DNA of 64,000 bases, from NCBI GenBank assembly GCA_911728435.2, contig OU452203.1, positions 12,669,651-12,733,650 of the forward strand, in the 5' to 3' direction. Positions 1 to 10,485 of the stretch are shown here, piece by piece. Position 1 is the first letter of the stretch; every line of letters begins with the position of its first letter. The translations under genes were made by a program, and so were the position numbers. The notes below the pieces were generated by a model. The model was given only the letters and a program-made list of their open reading frames with translations. It did not search any database and was not told where the DNA came from. This DNA is from Apoderus coryli (taxonomy: Eukaryota > Arthropoda > Insecta > Coleoptera > Attelabidae).

Positions 1-363
1 GCGATTTTTGATATTCTTGTAAATAATCAGTTCACATACCTAATTAGCAATGTTTTTTTTTTGTTCAATATTTGACTTGTGTGTTCAAAAAGCAAGAGTT
101 GATAATGGTCGTATTTAGAATGTAGTGCATCTTACTGTAGAGTCTCAGTTGAATGCTCTAAGAGCTCTATTAAATTTCGATCTTAGTCTTATTTATATAA
201 ATCCCATATCGGAAGTTGCTGCTAATTGAAAAAAAAATATAAGCTATCCATTATGACGAGCAGCGGGATATATTTGTAAATCAAAGGCGTCTGATCCACA
301 AAATATTATATTTATAATTGAGAAGCGCAGATGCAAAAGCAGATAATATGTCCATAAATATAA
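1..363. other. AT-rich sequence without a recognisable gene
   Basis: Both strands contain only short frames broken by stops. I see no repeat partner elsewhere in the window. Confidence 0.5.
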
Positions 364-908
364 CTACGTATTGTTCGATTCAAAATAAGGCAACTTATTA
401 CAGAGCAAAAAAGTTTAGAGAAAAATAAACATAATTCTTAATATATCCAGAATTATACTAGATATTTTCTTCAAACTTGTTGTCTCACATCAGCCGATGA
501 GCTGTCCAAATTAAGGAAAATATGAAGCTTCTCACCGAAGATAAAGGGTGTTATCAAAATTAATTAGCTCAGAAACATAGGAATATGCTATATAATGACA
601 TTTTTTAAAGTTGTTTTGTGTGTTGAACCTAATTTGTAACACAAAAGTATCCTTAGTATTTTTTCATATTCGCAGGCGTTTCTTAATGATTTTGAAAGAA
701 TGGCAATGATGCAATAAACAAGTCATTTTTAAGAACGAATCTATCGACGTCAATTAAACTCTTTTTAACAATGCTGAAAAACCATTCTTAAAAAATAATT
801 AAGAATATGAAAAATACTTGAAGATACTTTTAGTTAAAAATTGGATTCACCACACAAAACAAATTTCAAAAAAGTGAGTGTCCTTATTTTGAATCCAACA
901 ATACGTGG
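364..908. mobile_element. MITE with outer TIRs and an inner inverted repeat
   Basis: The left end (364-393, starting CTACGTATTGTTCGATTC) is repeated in inverted orientation at the right end (about 878-908, reading CCACGTATTGTTGGATTC on the minus strand). A second pair of arms lies inside, at 599-671 and 803-876; both arms contain TTTTGTGTG and a CATATTC end. There is no coding capacity between the arms. This fits a non-autonomous DNA element about 545 bp long. No clear target duplication was found, so the superfamily is open. Confidence 0.6.
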
Positions 909-1089
909 TTTCATTTTTGAGCATCAGATACACCCGGTATAAATGATGTTTCAATAAGAACGCTAGATTTTACGGTTCAAGAAAACATGGTTTTCTATAG
1001 CAAAGTCTTGAAATATTTATTGACCTATACCTAATGTATACGTTTAGAAATTATGTATGAAACAAAATATCTTGTAAATAACTATTGTT

Positions 1090-1850
1090 GGCACATGCGT
1101 ACTCTTTCGACAATATTTGCAATACCGTTAGTGCCACAATGTCTAATTTCAGCCTTCAATGCTTCGGTGGTCATAGGTTTGTTCTCATAAACCTGTGACT
1201 TCAGGTAACCCCACAGCGCGAAGTCCAACGGTGTTAAATCACATCAACGTGGCGGCCAAATGTCACCCAATCCGAAAATGAAACGACCAAGAGCAAACTC
1301 GTCAAAGTTTCACGAGCGGTATGACATGAGGCACCGTCCTCTTGAAGGCATATGTCGTCAACAGTTGTTCCAATTCAGACACAAAAAATTGCGTTAACAT
1401 AGCACGGTAACGTTGTACATTCACCGGTAATGCATTATCCTTCTCAACTTCAAATAAATACGGTCCAATTATTCCTCCAGGTCACAATGCACGCCAAACA
1501 GTGAGACTATTTGTATGCACTGTTTTTCCATGAATCATTCGTGGCAGTTTTGCAGATTATTGACGAAGCCATCGAAGTCTGAAAATAATTTTGTTCACAA
1601 ACTTCTGTTTGCTAAAGCAACCAATTGGTGAACTCTCTTCGCTGTGCATGGTCTGTTGGCAAAAGTTGTTCAGTCATGGACTCGCTAGGCGTGCAGATGC
1701 AATTCCTTCGTAAGAACATGCTGAGGAGTGGCTGTTGTAATACCCGATATCGATCGACGTCTGTGGACTTTCAGTCATTTCTCGGAAACTCCCAAGATGT
1801 TTCGTTCTGAATGACTTCTACGAGCTCGTATCCTGTGTTTCACATCACTA
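1090..1850 (-). pseudogene. Tc1/mariner-superfamily transposase relic
   Basis: The minus strand encodes the C-terminal catalytic block of an IS630/Tc1/mariner transposase: WPPR, a stop, then CDLTPLDFALWGYLKSQVY and MTTEALKAEIR (about 1130-1260). The D of the CDL motif is the expected third acidic residue (DDxD type). Upstream pieces (about 1300-1600) are recognisable only in fragments, with several stops and frame changes, so the copy is dead. It belongs to the same broad transposase type as the intact element at 45901-47987 but is much older and diverged. Confidence 0.75.
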
Positions 1851-2004
1851 ACTGAACCAGTACATCAATAGGAACACTCTATGGGCGGGAGATGCCCACA
1901 TGTGCAAGCGCGCACCGACGTGATTATGGTATTAAAGTACCTAGTCGCGTGGATGGTGCTCCCGACCGAGTCGGACCGAGGTGGACTTGCCTATGCCAAG
2001 TAGT

Positions 2005-2190
2005 TAACTATATAGTCGTGGGTGCTGGCATCTGGCGGTCGAGGACCGTGGTTCGGATTCCACGCTAAACTGTAGGTCAAAGAATTACAAAGATGTATTA
2101 CCTAGTGTAGAGGCCAAAAACACAACACTCTATCGACCGAATATTGGACGCACTTTACGAATGGTGGCAATAAATCTTTCATCATTTTAA
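2005..2190 (+). repeat. tRNA-like SINE head (tentative)
   Basis: An A-box-like stretch (TAGTCGTGGGTGCTGG, from 2013) is followed about 30 bases later by a B-box-like T arm with a perfect 5-bp stem (CGTGG at 2047-2051, CCACG at 2060-2064, loop TTCGGATT). The sequence then runs into a non-tRNA body containing CAATAAATC near 2170. This is the layout of a tRNA-derived SINE head plus body. I cannot assign a family and no second copy is visible here. Confidence 0.35.
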
Positions 2191-2739
2191 TAATATTGTT
2201 TAAGAATCCAAACGCGTTGTTCTATCGTGTAATGCCCCATGTCTACTAATTCCCATCTGTCAACTTTCGATCTGTCACGTTATAGTCACGTGTCATTATG
2301 ACCGTCAACATGGCGGGAAATTCAAATTTTGCGCTCTTATTGAAACACCCTTTATATAGAAAACTATAAAAGGATAACCAAAACAATACATATCCAAACG
2401 GAAAATTTCATTAAATGTTCCGATCAAAACTAATCATGTCCATGGAACAATTGATAGATTAATTTAATTTAATTAATACAAAACAGAACTTGTCCAAATA
2501 ATACAGTTTTATGTATTGCGGTTTTGCTATTCGCATTATATGTTGAAATTTACTTATAGAGGGTAGAATTAGTCTAACATAACAACTATATTAAATCCCT
2601 GTTTTGAAAACGGCTCATAACTAAACTACAGAGTACAAGTCCTTAAATTATTCTAAGGTGGACTTCGAGATAATAACAGTACTTGTCAGCGTCTCCAGAG
2701 CAACTTTGCGTAAACGTTGTAACCTGAAACTAAACGATA

Positions 2740-2811
2740 TAATTTTGGGCAAGAAAGAGAAAATTCGATAGACACCCAGAGGTTGCTTACCACTTTCCTG
2801 AAAGACTCCAC
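2740..2811 (-). repeat. Dispersed repeat, left part, split by the TIR element
   Basis: This piece (GATAGACACCCAGAGG, TTACCACTTTCCTG) matches 63705-63775 and, inverted, about 43985-44070. Its continuation resumes at about 4005, after the 1.2-kb TIR element. The TIR element therefore inserted into an older copy of this repeat. Confidence 0.6.
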
Positions 2812-2814
2812 TGA

Positions 2815-3995
2815 TCGATATTCGAATATATTTTTTAATGTTTTTATTGATGATAAATAGGAAATTTATATTTCGCGCTAATCAAATTTTGAATTGCTAA
2901 TAAGTACCTAAAGCGTCTGTTAAAACGCGCCGCGCCGTATCGTGAACATATTTTTATATATTTACAAACACGCTAATACCGTCTTGTATTAAATTAAGCT
3001 AATTTATGGAAAATTCATCATTGGGTATTTGGATTCCAGGTCTGGAGAGAGTGAGGAAAGAAGAGTAAATTATTGCAGGTCTTTTAGCGAAAGTAGGTGC
3101 AAGTCCATCAATTTGTTTTTCTTTCGGTTCGTCCATAGGTTTAAATTCAAGTTGATGGAGGCCGCGTCCTCTCCCATCGTATGTTTTGCTTTGACCTTAT
3201 ACACGCCAGCATGTGTTTCGATAACATCATCTAGTTCCAAAACTACTACAAAATTTATTTGTGCCTATTAGCTGTATTTTAAAGTTTGTTCTACTGTATT
3301 CAGATAATGGTATATCGCTTCTGTACCATTGTATATCAGGTTTTGGGGAAGACAGCAACTGACACTCGAAGACAAGTTTGTTTCCATCATCTTCTTGCCT
3401 GAGTTGCGGCTTCTGTGTAAAGCTTGGAGCGAAATCCACTTCCACTCCCATGCTTTCTATGTGTTTATGATTCCGAAATAGCTGTCATTAACCCTATCCA
3501 AATCTGATGCAAATACCCAATGATCAATTTTCCATAGGTTCGATTTTACAATCAGTTAAAAGCAGAGGAAAAATGGCAGCTAAGTATCCCTTTCTCAATT
3601 CTAGGAATCAATAAAATGTCGTTGAATGTAATTTTACGTCCATTTTTTCTCTCCTTCTAATTGATTCTAAAATCGAACCTATGGTGAAAGGGATCATTGG
3701 GTATTGGGATCAGATTTGGATAGGTTTAATGACAGCTATTTCGGAATAAATACCCAATGATCAATTTTCCATAAAATAGCTTCATTCAATACAAGACATT
3801 TTAGCGTGTTTATGATTATATTAAAGTATGTTCACGATACGGCGGGTTTTAACAGACTGCCGAATATGACCGTATTTATCATGCGCGGTCATTCCCTTTT
3901 TAAGTCGCTTTAGGTACCTATTAGCAATTCAAAATTTGATTAACGCGAAATATACATTTACTATTAAAACATTAAAAAATATATTCGAATATCGA
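2815..3995. mobile_element. TIR transposon carrying a gene fragment (Pack-type)
   Basis: Long inverted arms, 2815-3036 and 3748-3995, begin TCGATATTCGAATATAT at both ends. They also share the segments CGTATCGTGAACAT, AAACACGCTAA and the inner end TATGGAAAATTSATCATTGGG. The right arm carries about 49 extra bases, themselves a small hairpin (ATGACCG ... CGGTCAT). Between the arms lie a degenerate immunoglobulin-domain exon (3060-3470, minus) and a second, nested inverted pair (about 3471-3555 and 3660-3747). The element splits an older repeat, which proves insertion. CCACT occurs at both flanks and may be the target duplication, though the ends are a few bases ragged. No transposase is present, so it must have been mobilised in trans. 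Confidence 0.7.
3060..3470 (-). pseudogene. Degenerate I-set immunoglobulin exon, titin/twitchin/obscurin class
   Basis: Read on the minus strand, the translation gives APSFTQKPQLRQ, NKLVFECQLL, PDIQWYRSD and, after a frame change, LELDDVIETHAGVYKVKAK and MGEDAASINLNL. After another frame change come DEPKEKQIDG and LAPTFAKRPAI, the beginning of the next Ig repeat. These are hallmarks of an I-set Ig domain: the B-strand Cys in FEC, the C-strand Trp in QWY, and the DAGVY turn. They resemble the repeated Ig domains of giant muscle proteins such as twitchin/projectin or UNC-89/obscurin; I cannot decide which. At least two single-base frame changes within about 400 bp argue for a dead copy. A plausible splice acceptor (CACATAG) lies just upstream, and intron-like sequence suggests it was taken from genomic DNA. 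It lies entirely inside the TIR element. Confidence 0.75.
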
Positions 3996-4004
3996 ACATT
4001 ACCA

Positions 4005-4120
4005 CTAAAAATTTGTTGTTTGGCTCGGGAACCATCTATTTCTATTTCCTCATTTGCTCTGTTCCTGTAGGCCTCTGTTGCTGTTGTCCTCCGTAGGTTC
4101 TGCCTAGATAACACCCTGTA
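4005..4120 (-). repeat. Dispersed repeat, right part
   Basis: This contains TTGGCTCGGGAACCATC and CTCTGTTCCTGT, matching 63800-63870 and the inverse of about 43850-43930. It is the continuation of the piece that ends at 2811. Confidence 0.6.
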
Positions 4121-4740
4121 ACATAGATTTAGATTAGATGTTCTGAGTTTAAGAGTAAACTGTATCAAGTACTGCTGTTTTCAGCCTGGGGATTCATTCG
4201 TCACAGTTGACTCCTTGGTCTCCGGTACCACCTGGCACCATGTTCTACATTGTAGTTGACTCCTTCGCGAATCAGTGAGTTTGCATGTGTCTCTGCCATT
4301 ACAAAGACCTTCTGGGGTGTCAACTTAATGACGATCCTCAGAGAGTCGAGTTTGACGTCCCTTTGACAAAATCCATGGTGCACCCACTGCCATCCTTCTT
4401 ACCTGTCCTGACGCGAATCTGCCGGACCTGTAGGTAGGAGTTTGCGAGTTTGATTATCGCTGGCGGGTATCCTAGAGTGTTTATCTTATAGATTATTCCT
4501 TCCTGCCAGACCCTGTCGAAGGTCTGGTCAGATCTAGAAACAAGATTCCTGTGACTTGTCGCCAGTTCAGTCATATTTATGCGCTGCGGGCGAGTCCTAA
4601 TAGTTGAAGCTCCGTCTTGTGGCTGGCTCTGAATCTACACTGCTCGTCGGAAATGACCTCTAGCTAAACGATATTGCTGTTTACGTGCCTTATATACCTG
4701 CTACAGCGAGCGGTCTGCTTATTACTTCGGGATCAGTGGT
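4120..4740 (-). pseudogene. Non-LTR retrotransposon RT fragment
   Basis: The minus-strand frame at 4338-4574 reads TFDRVWQEGIIYKINTLGY and then YLQVRQIRVRTG. This is the RT core around the first catalytic Asp of jockey-type LINEs (usual pattern AFDRVWHEGL...L..LGYP...I..YL..R.F.VR). The flanking sequence is broken by stops and the FADD block is not found, so this is a short decayed fragment. Confidence 0.7.
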
Positions 4741-4955
4741 GGGTGAAAGATATGGACCCGTATCGCGATTTGACATTATAGGTTGTTTGAAAATTCATGA
4801 AAATAAAAGGAGGGAGTAATAACAATCAACTGGACATTTTCTACCAAATGTTTGGTGAGTGCTAGTGATGTTATCTTCCGGAGTCTGACCTATCTTTCAT
4901 GTTCCTTTATGTGGATTGAGACTTGTCTATCTGTTTCTCCAATATACTTATTACC

Positions 4956-5198
4956 ACTCGATTCTTAAGTATAGAAGTGCCCATTACTTCCGATTTGTTC
5001 TGCATGCTTCCGTTGGGGCGAAAATTCGAAATATGCGCCTTGGCGTATACCGAGCAGGTATGTACCCAGCGGGTAGCGTGCTTTGCAATGGGAAGGTTGT
5101 GGGTCCGATTCGTGCTCTTGCGATATGCAATTTCGCGCCAATGGAAGCATGCAGAAGAAATCAGAAGTGGACCGCACTTCTATTCTTGAGAATCGAGT
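4956..5198. mobile_element. Foldback (palindromic) MITE
   Basis: The arms are about 75-80 bp, at 4956-5035 and 5118-5198. Both ends read ACTCGATTC(T)(T/C)AAG...ATAGAAGTG inwards, and both contain TTCTGCATGCTTCC. TTACCAC occurs at 4951-4957 and 5203-5209, a possible but offset target duplication. The overlapping open frames here on both strands are by-products of the palindrome, not genes. Confidence 0.65.
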
Positions 5199-5324
5199 CT
5201 CTTTACCACATGAGCATAGTACCTTATGCTTCGAGGCTGATAAGATCAAATCAGATAATTTTGAACATGTTGCAAATCTAGAATTATTATTATAGTTCCT
5301 ACAGATTTTTGAGATGCGGTCAGT

Positions 5325-5485
5325 CATACCTTGTGCATATGGAAGAACGACTTGAGCAACTAAGGTCTAAGACTGTTGTCGGTGTTTGAACTAAGTGATT
5401 TATATTTTGCTATAGACCTTTAGATATCTTTTAATTTATAGTCATTGGAAAGTAGAGCAGACGTATGTTGTGATAGCTCCAATTC
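5325..5485 (+). repeat. Copy of the dispersed repeat also at 43,625-43,785
   Basis: TATGGAAGAACGACTTGAGCAACT here matches GTGGAAGAACGATTTGAGCAACT at about 43,640. Similarity continues through the TCTTTTAATTTATAGTCATT region. Together with the 43.5-44.07 kb copy it extends the same repeat family. No product is recognised. Confidence 0.55.
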
Positions 5486-7484
5486 AAGAGAATCAGGTTG
5501 TGATAGAGAAAATGCACGATGAATGATGTGAATGACCATTGAGATATGTGTCAGTGTGTGTTGGCCTCAATTTCTATTGTTAACCGGATATTAGAAATGA
5601 TAGAATTTACATGATTAGAACATCCCGAATAGTATCACAAAATGTGCGTTGGGTTAAAACTTCTGGCTTGATCTGGGTCTTAAAAATTTTCATTCATCAT
5701 TTTCTATTTGCACTAGGTGTTGTGAATTTAGAGTGTGACCAACACTATCGACAAGTAATGCGCTGGCCGGTGTGGCAGGAATGTAAGGCACGTACGCAGC
5801 AATATTGTTTTATGACAAAGAGATGTTTTTGGTGACATCTAGTGTAAGCAGGCAATATGCCCGGTAAAACACAGTTCACAAACGATGGCCCGACGAGAAG
5901 CATCAACTCCATCATATCATATTGCCAACACTAGATACGCCCAAATCCCTTGCGGGAGGCTTTATAATTGAATTGCTTGTTACATAAAGTAACAAGACTT
6001 TTACTTATGTTGGAAATTTTTATTTTTATTATTATTATTTTTATTTCCAGTTTCAGTTTAATCGTTTTCATGCAAAGTTGCTCTGAGGAAGTTGACAGGA
6101 TGATCAGCTACTATCAATTTGAAGAATGATTTATCTAGAAGCATTGTTTCTATAGGTTTAATTGTTTGTGGAAGTTTTATGTCTAAAATTTCTTGTTCTC
6201 ATCATTATGGAAAAGTGACCAGAGAGCGTTAGAGTGTTTAGGCAATGAGTGTTTAGTGCAATGAAACACTTTCATTTTTGTACAATAGTGCTCAGCTACG
6301 ACAACACAATGGATCAGTTTACAGTTACAGACTGTAACCTTTCTGAAGTGCCATACTATAAATATCGAAACCCGTTGCCAACGAATTCGACCAAACTTTG
6401 GTCTTTTTTGATAACTCTCTCACACGATAAATACAAAATTTCATCTGTGTTGCAGTTTTTCTGCAACTGAAGAGACGAATTGAAGTAGCAATAGCAAACT
6501 TTTTCCAAACACTGAACAATTCACTTGGGCTATGCAATATGCTACAAGAATAATGGGCGTCCAAAAAAAAACTACTTTTAGAATTTAGGTAACTTTTCGT
6601 ATGGGTGCTCATTTTGTCATCCTGTACACACGCTGAAATAATCTTATTAAAGGGGGCAAAACCCTGTCTAGATATTCTGCTACTGATAACCAGTAAAGAA
6701 AATAAATTATCCAATCACGTGATGAAATTAGCTTTAATATTTTTCCAAGCGCCTATTTCGTAGAACGATTAATTAAAACTATGACACGGCAGTTTAGTTA
6801 TATTTCGTTCTTTCAGCCAAGTTTTCGCATAAAGTTGAAAACTTGCTTCATTACAAATTATTTACTCTTACATGATTGCGAAAAAGAAATGTCGATTTAA
6901 TTTCAGATCATTTAAATTTTATTAGGAACTGATTTTTTTCTGCTATTTCGCATTCTGATTTCGTATACTAAACAAATTTTCTATTTAATTTAAAACTCTC
7001 ATCACGTCTACCAATATTTACCAAATAAAATTGCTTTAATGTTTAACTTGTCAACTTTGAGCCGCCTCCTGGTTCTTTCTTTTACCCCTGCTGCGACAGT
7101 TTCATTCAACAAGAAAGGAGACACTTAATTGAAAGTGTCCCACTCGTCTCGCCTTCATTATTTGTAGGAAAATATACAGATATATTGACCGCGATCTTGC
7201 TATAACTACTTAAAACGAATTAATTTAAATTACATTTTTAAATTAACAACAAAGTGTTGATATAGAAAACTACGATAACGTTTTAATGAAAACTGTTTTA
7301 ATTTAGGATAGTAAGAAAAAATCAGTAGAATATAAGTGCATAGCACATTCCACTATTGAGTCATCTAGGACTCATTTGACAATAAAACTCTGTTTTATAT
7401 CCTTGCAAGGGGTGTGTGCGGGTGTTTATCTTTGCTACTGGATGACAAACTCTTTTTCTACTACAGAGCGAGCATGAATTACTC
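5486..7484. other. No recognisable gene
   Basis: The longest frame is 6325-6714 on the minus strand (129 codons). It shows no domain and its composition is like the surrounding AT-rich DNA. Nothing else here can be supported. Confidence 0.5.
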
Positions 7485-7680
7485 CATTTCTGTGGTAAAC
7501 CCCAAGATGGCTAAACTGAACGATCCTCGAGCCGCAAATTTTGTCACAAAATTGCCACACATCCTTTCGATGCTGTCTCTTTGCATCCTCATGTCGTCGA
7601 GGCTGCTCTTCAAAAACTTGATGGCTCCTACCAGGATGATCTTGTCGCAGTCAGGAACGTTAGTCGTCTTTTAATTCTTC
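7485..7680 (-). pseudogene. LINE 3' end with degenerate C-terminal zinc finger
   Basis: The minus strand reads QFCDKICGSRI and FSHLGVYHRNG. It is nearly identical at DNA level to the C-terminal zinc-finger region of the LINE at 12370-13475 (CAATTTTGTGACAAA, GCGGCTCGAGGATCG). The first Cys of the finger is replaced by Trp. The next stretch (CTCTTCAAAAACTTGATGG) matches 37190-37215. This is a short 5'-truncated relic. Confidence 0.65.
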
Positions 7681-8094
7681 GTCGGTGTCCATGGTTGGCA
7701 CGTACGGGCTCGCCAATCCCGGCTTAATTTGAGGCGAAGTGTCAACAACCTCTCATTTATGCCAGATGGTAGTCCGTCCAAATAACTAATTAGGTCAGTT
7801 TTAATGGCAAATCCGACACTATGGGAACGGGGTTGATTGTCGTTTTTTCCTTTGCAAAAGAAAGTAGAGCCCCCACCATCTTCTTTCAATTGACCTTCAC
7901 CTGATCTTCGGGTTACACTTACGAGGCATAATAGAATTATTTAGAAAATTGGGCTGCTTACATATTGCTAAAATATTTTGACGTTTGTGACACTTTTTGG
8001 CATTTCTAGTTTCCTTATCAATTTTGACCCATTTTCTCTTAACACTTCTCTATACATATCTTCAACTGGCTAACTGGTAAACATTTTTTTTTTA
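7681..8094. other. No recognisable gene
   Basis: Short stop-broken frames only. The minus-strand frame at 7671-7889 continues from the LINE relic but has no recognisable domain. Confidence 0.4.
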
Positions 8095-8099
8095 TGAAA

Positions 8100-8595
8100 A
8101 GCTCAATTATATTGTGTAAATGCTAATAGTCTCAAAACATTAGCAAGAAAGGTATTAAGGCCATTTCAAGGAAAAATATATTTTAAGCATTATTAGAAAC
8201 ATATTTCGAAAATTATAAATTAATTAAAAAAATATTTTTGATTTTTCTTTTTATAGATCATTAGGACGTTGAATGTTTAGGATGAAAATTTGTATAACTC
8301 ATTGCACCGGATTGCTAATTGCGAATAATCCAAAAATAGCCATTGTTATTCTCAATTAGCAATCCGGTGCAATAAATTATAAAAATGTTCATCCTAAAAA
8401 TTCAACGTCCTAATGATCTATAAAAAGAAAAATCAAAAATATTTTTTCACTTAATACTGATTTCATTTTATTTTAATTAATTTATAATTTTCGAAATATG
8501 TTTTTGTAATGCTTAAAATATATTTTTCCTCGAAATGGCCTTAATACGTTTCTTGCAACTGTCTTGAGGCAACATTTACACCTTGTAATTGAATA
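8100..8595. mobile_element. Large imperfect palindrome (foldback element)
   Basis: The arms are about 220-250 bp: 8100-8321 and 8354-8595. GCACCGGATTGCTAATTG (8304-8321) is answered by CAATTAGCAATCCGGTGC (8354-8371) across a loop of about 32 nt. Further out, the arms share TAGGACGTTGAAT, ATTTCGAAAATTATAAAT and TATTAAGGCCATTTC. The right arm has about 28 extra bases around 8447-8475. There is no coding capacity. Its right edge abuts the hammerhead-like motif at 8596. Confidence 0.7.
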
Positions 8596-8639
8596 TGACC
8601 ACTGATGATGAGCCTGGCGCTCCGAAACATATATGGTTG
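8596..8639 (+). ncRNA. Hammerhead-ribozyme-like motif, copy A
   Basis: Core CTGATGA (8602-8608), then one extra T, a 4-bp stem II (GAGC 8610-8613, GCTC 8619-8622, loop CTGGC), then GAAAC (8624-8628), AT, ATA and TGGTTG. The bases just before the core (TGACCA) pair with the bases just after the expected cleavage point (TGGTTG): four Watson-Crick pairs plus two wobbles, as stem I of a type-I hammerhead would. Deviations are the unpaired T and C at the base of stem II, and A where other copies have G in the ACATGTC block. Activity is untested. Confidence 0.45.
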
Positions 8640-8700
8640 AGAGATATATATTAAAGTTATTTCGTGGAGGTACGACTTTTATATACAATTACCTAAATCA
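8640..8700 (+). repeat. Conserved segment following the ribozyme-like motif
   Basis: ATTTCGTGGAGGTACGACTTTTAT corresponds to GGTGGAGATCCGCATTTTAT (about 60,308), the equivalents near 55,630 and 59,890, and the paired copies at 32,548-32,615. This segment travels with the motif and defines the family. Confidence 0.5.
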
Positions 8701-8855
8701 GGTCAGTATCATAAAAAAACCTTCATGAAAGGCGCAGTGAATTTTTAACTTAAAACCACTAGGCTACTACAAAATCCAATATAAAGGTAAGTTTATAGTG
8801 TTTTTAAATAGACATTTCAGAAACCCGGAAGTTATAGACCTCTGTTGTCCAGAAA

Positions 8856-8985
8856 TAGTATATTGTGCAACGAACATGAAATGACATATATTTCCTACGA
8901 GTATGATCGTTTGCAGCATGAGCCGCAGGCTGCTGCAAAGTAGGAAATGGTCATTTCATGGGAGTTTCACACTATACTTTTTCCA
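8856..8985. repeat. Palindromic dispersed repeat, copy 1
   Basis: The internal palindrome runs from CATGAAATGAC...TTTCCTAC through a GCAGCATGAGCCGCAGGC centre to GTAGGAAATGGTCATTTCATG. The inverted copy is at 13,738-13,882. The outer edges read AGTATATTGTGCAAC and CACACTATAC. Non-coding. Confidence 0.6.
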
Positions 8986-9269
8986 CGACTGTTTTAATGC
9001 TTTTGAATAAATTTAACATAATTTTTAGAAAAATATTTGTTTTTTGAAACTTACCCCTGTTAACGTATAAGCCTAAATACGATAAATTAGAAGTATTAAA
9101 TTGACTAGGTGGTGTTAAACTATATTCACTATCACTGTTTATGTGTTCTGAAATTAGCGAAATACTTAATTATAATTATTATTAATTCTAAATACCAAAA
9201 CTGTCAATTTGGTGTTTGTATTTTCGGCGTTGCTATGGTGATTGTTCATGCCCGCCGCTACTTTTCGTC

Positions 9270-9420
9270 ATTACCAGGAAATTTTATCCGCACGGGTAAA
9301 TGAAAAACAGCATTACAATGTACTACATTTTCAAATCATGATTGAACATATAATAAAGGCATTTAAAGACAGTCGTAGAAAAAATATATTTCAACTTAAT
9401 CATTTAAACAAAACATATTA
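9270..9420 (+). repeat. Dispersed repeat shared with 63,085-63,240
   Basis: CATTACAATGTACTACATTT, AAAGGCATT and AAAGACAGTCGTA are shared with 63,112-63,195. The beginning also matches the inverse of 13,683-13,735. No coding potential is recognised. Confidence 0.6.
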
Positions 9421-9509
9421 TCCATGATCAAAGTGGAGTGTCAGTTTCAAATAAAAGAAAACAAACAAAAACCTTCAAATCGAAATCCAAACAATATTTA
9501 GCCCAATTC

Positions 9510-9556
9510 TGAAAACGGAAAATAGTTTCGACTCAACAAGGCATCATCAGTCCTAC
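9510..9556 (-). ncRNA. Hammerhead-ribozyme-like motif, copy B (degenerate)
   Basis: On the minus strand: AGGACTGATGATGCC, then TTGTTGAGTCGAAAC, followed by TATTTTCCG. The CTGATGA and GAAAC blocks are intact. Stem II pairs only partly, and the ACATGTC block is lost. Probably a decayed member of the family. Confidence 0.3.
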
Positions 9557-9559
9557 AAT

Positions 9560-10480
9560 AAAAATAAAAACAAAACGAACGCATAAGAGAAAACAAACGT
9601 AAAATCGACAACAAATTGGTACATAAGGCAAATAAAGTCACCAGTTGACAAAACATCTGTGTACAGAAAAAATCAAACTTTCTGCTTTTCTAGTTTCCGG
9701 TTTCATAATTGGATTAAATATTGAGTGAAGGTGACTTTGAAAGTCTTTGTTACAATTTTATTTCGCAAGCAGATAAATTATTTATTCAAAAATAGTCGAA
9801 GATAGGTAGAGCTGAGACAAAATAGGCAAAAGGTATAACCGGAAGTGTCACAAACGTCAAAATATTTTAGAAGTATTGATTATAGATTAAGATGTGTAAG
9901 CAACGAAATTTTCTGAAGAATCATATGTCTCGTTTTCCAAAAACGTCTAACCTGCATGATACCCTGAATCCCGGTGTATTTACATGTCCTCGTAATAAAA
10001 TTCTTGAATTGAACTAAATCTGGCAGAATTCTTTTTAAATGAATCAAGTTTGGACATTTAACACGTTTATATTATGTTTTGCATCAACGACAAATATCGT
10101 TTCCTCTCTAAATCGAAATGTCCCTTTTACAAAATTAATTGAGAGTTACGTGAGAAATTTGCGTTATGGCCAATGACATTTTAGTAGCTTGTCTTTTCTT
10201 TTTTAACAAAAATGAAAGCGAGGTGAGTGGCAAGTGATTCGTTGCTTAGCTGAGCTAAAAGGCAGTGTCTCCCCATGCAAAATAAAAATATTAATAGTTT
10301 GTCGATATTGCTAGTGTATCGATTCAAATGTAAAAAATAATATTACTTATATACACTATTTTTTGAAAATAATTAAAAATACAACGATCGGGATACTAAA
10401 AGTAGGTATAGCTCCATTTAAAACATAATAAAAAGTACCTTGGAATCTCAATAGTTTGAGGGAAAAAAACTATACTGCCA
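9560..10480. other. No recognisable gene
   Basis: AT-rich, with no long frame and no domain seen. Confidence 0.5.
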
Positions 10481-10485
10481 TATTC

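Noticed and set aside
3029..3271. 80-codon plus-strand frame
   Set aside because: Antisense to the Ig-domain exon, which carries the recognisable motifs.
4916..5327. Several overlapping open frames on both strands
   Set aside because: All lie in or next to the foldback element; palindromic DNA generates mirrored frames.
6325..6714. 129-codon minus-strand open frame
   Set aside because: Longest frame with no TE match, but no domain, AT-biased composition and no splice or neighbour context; could be chance.
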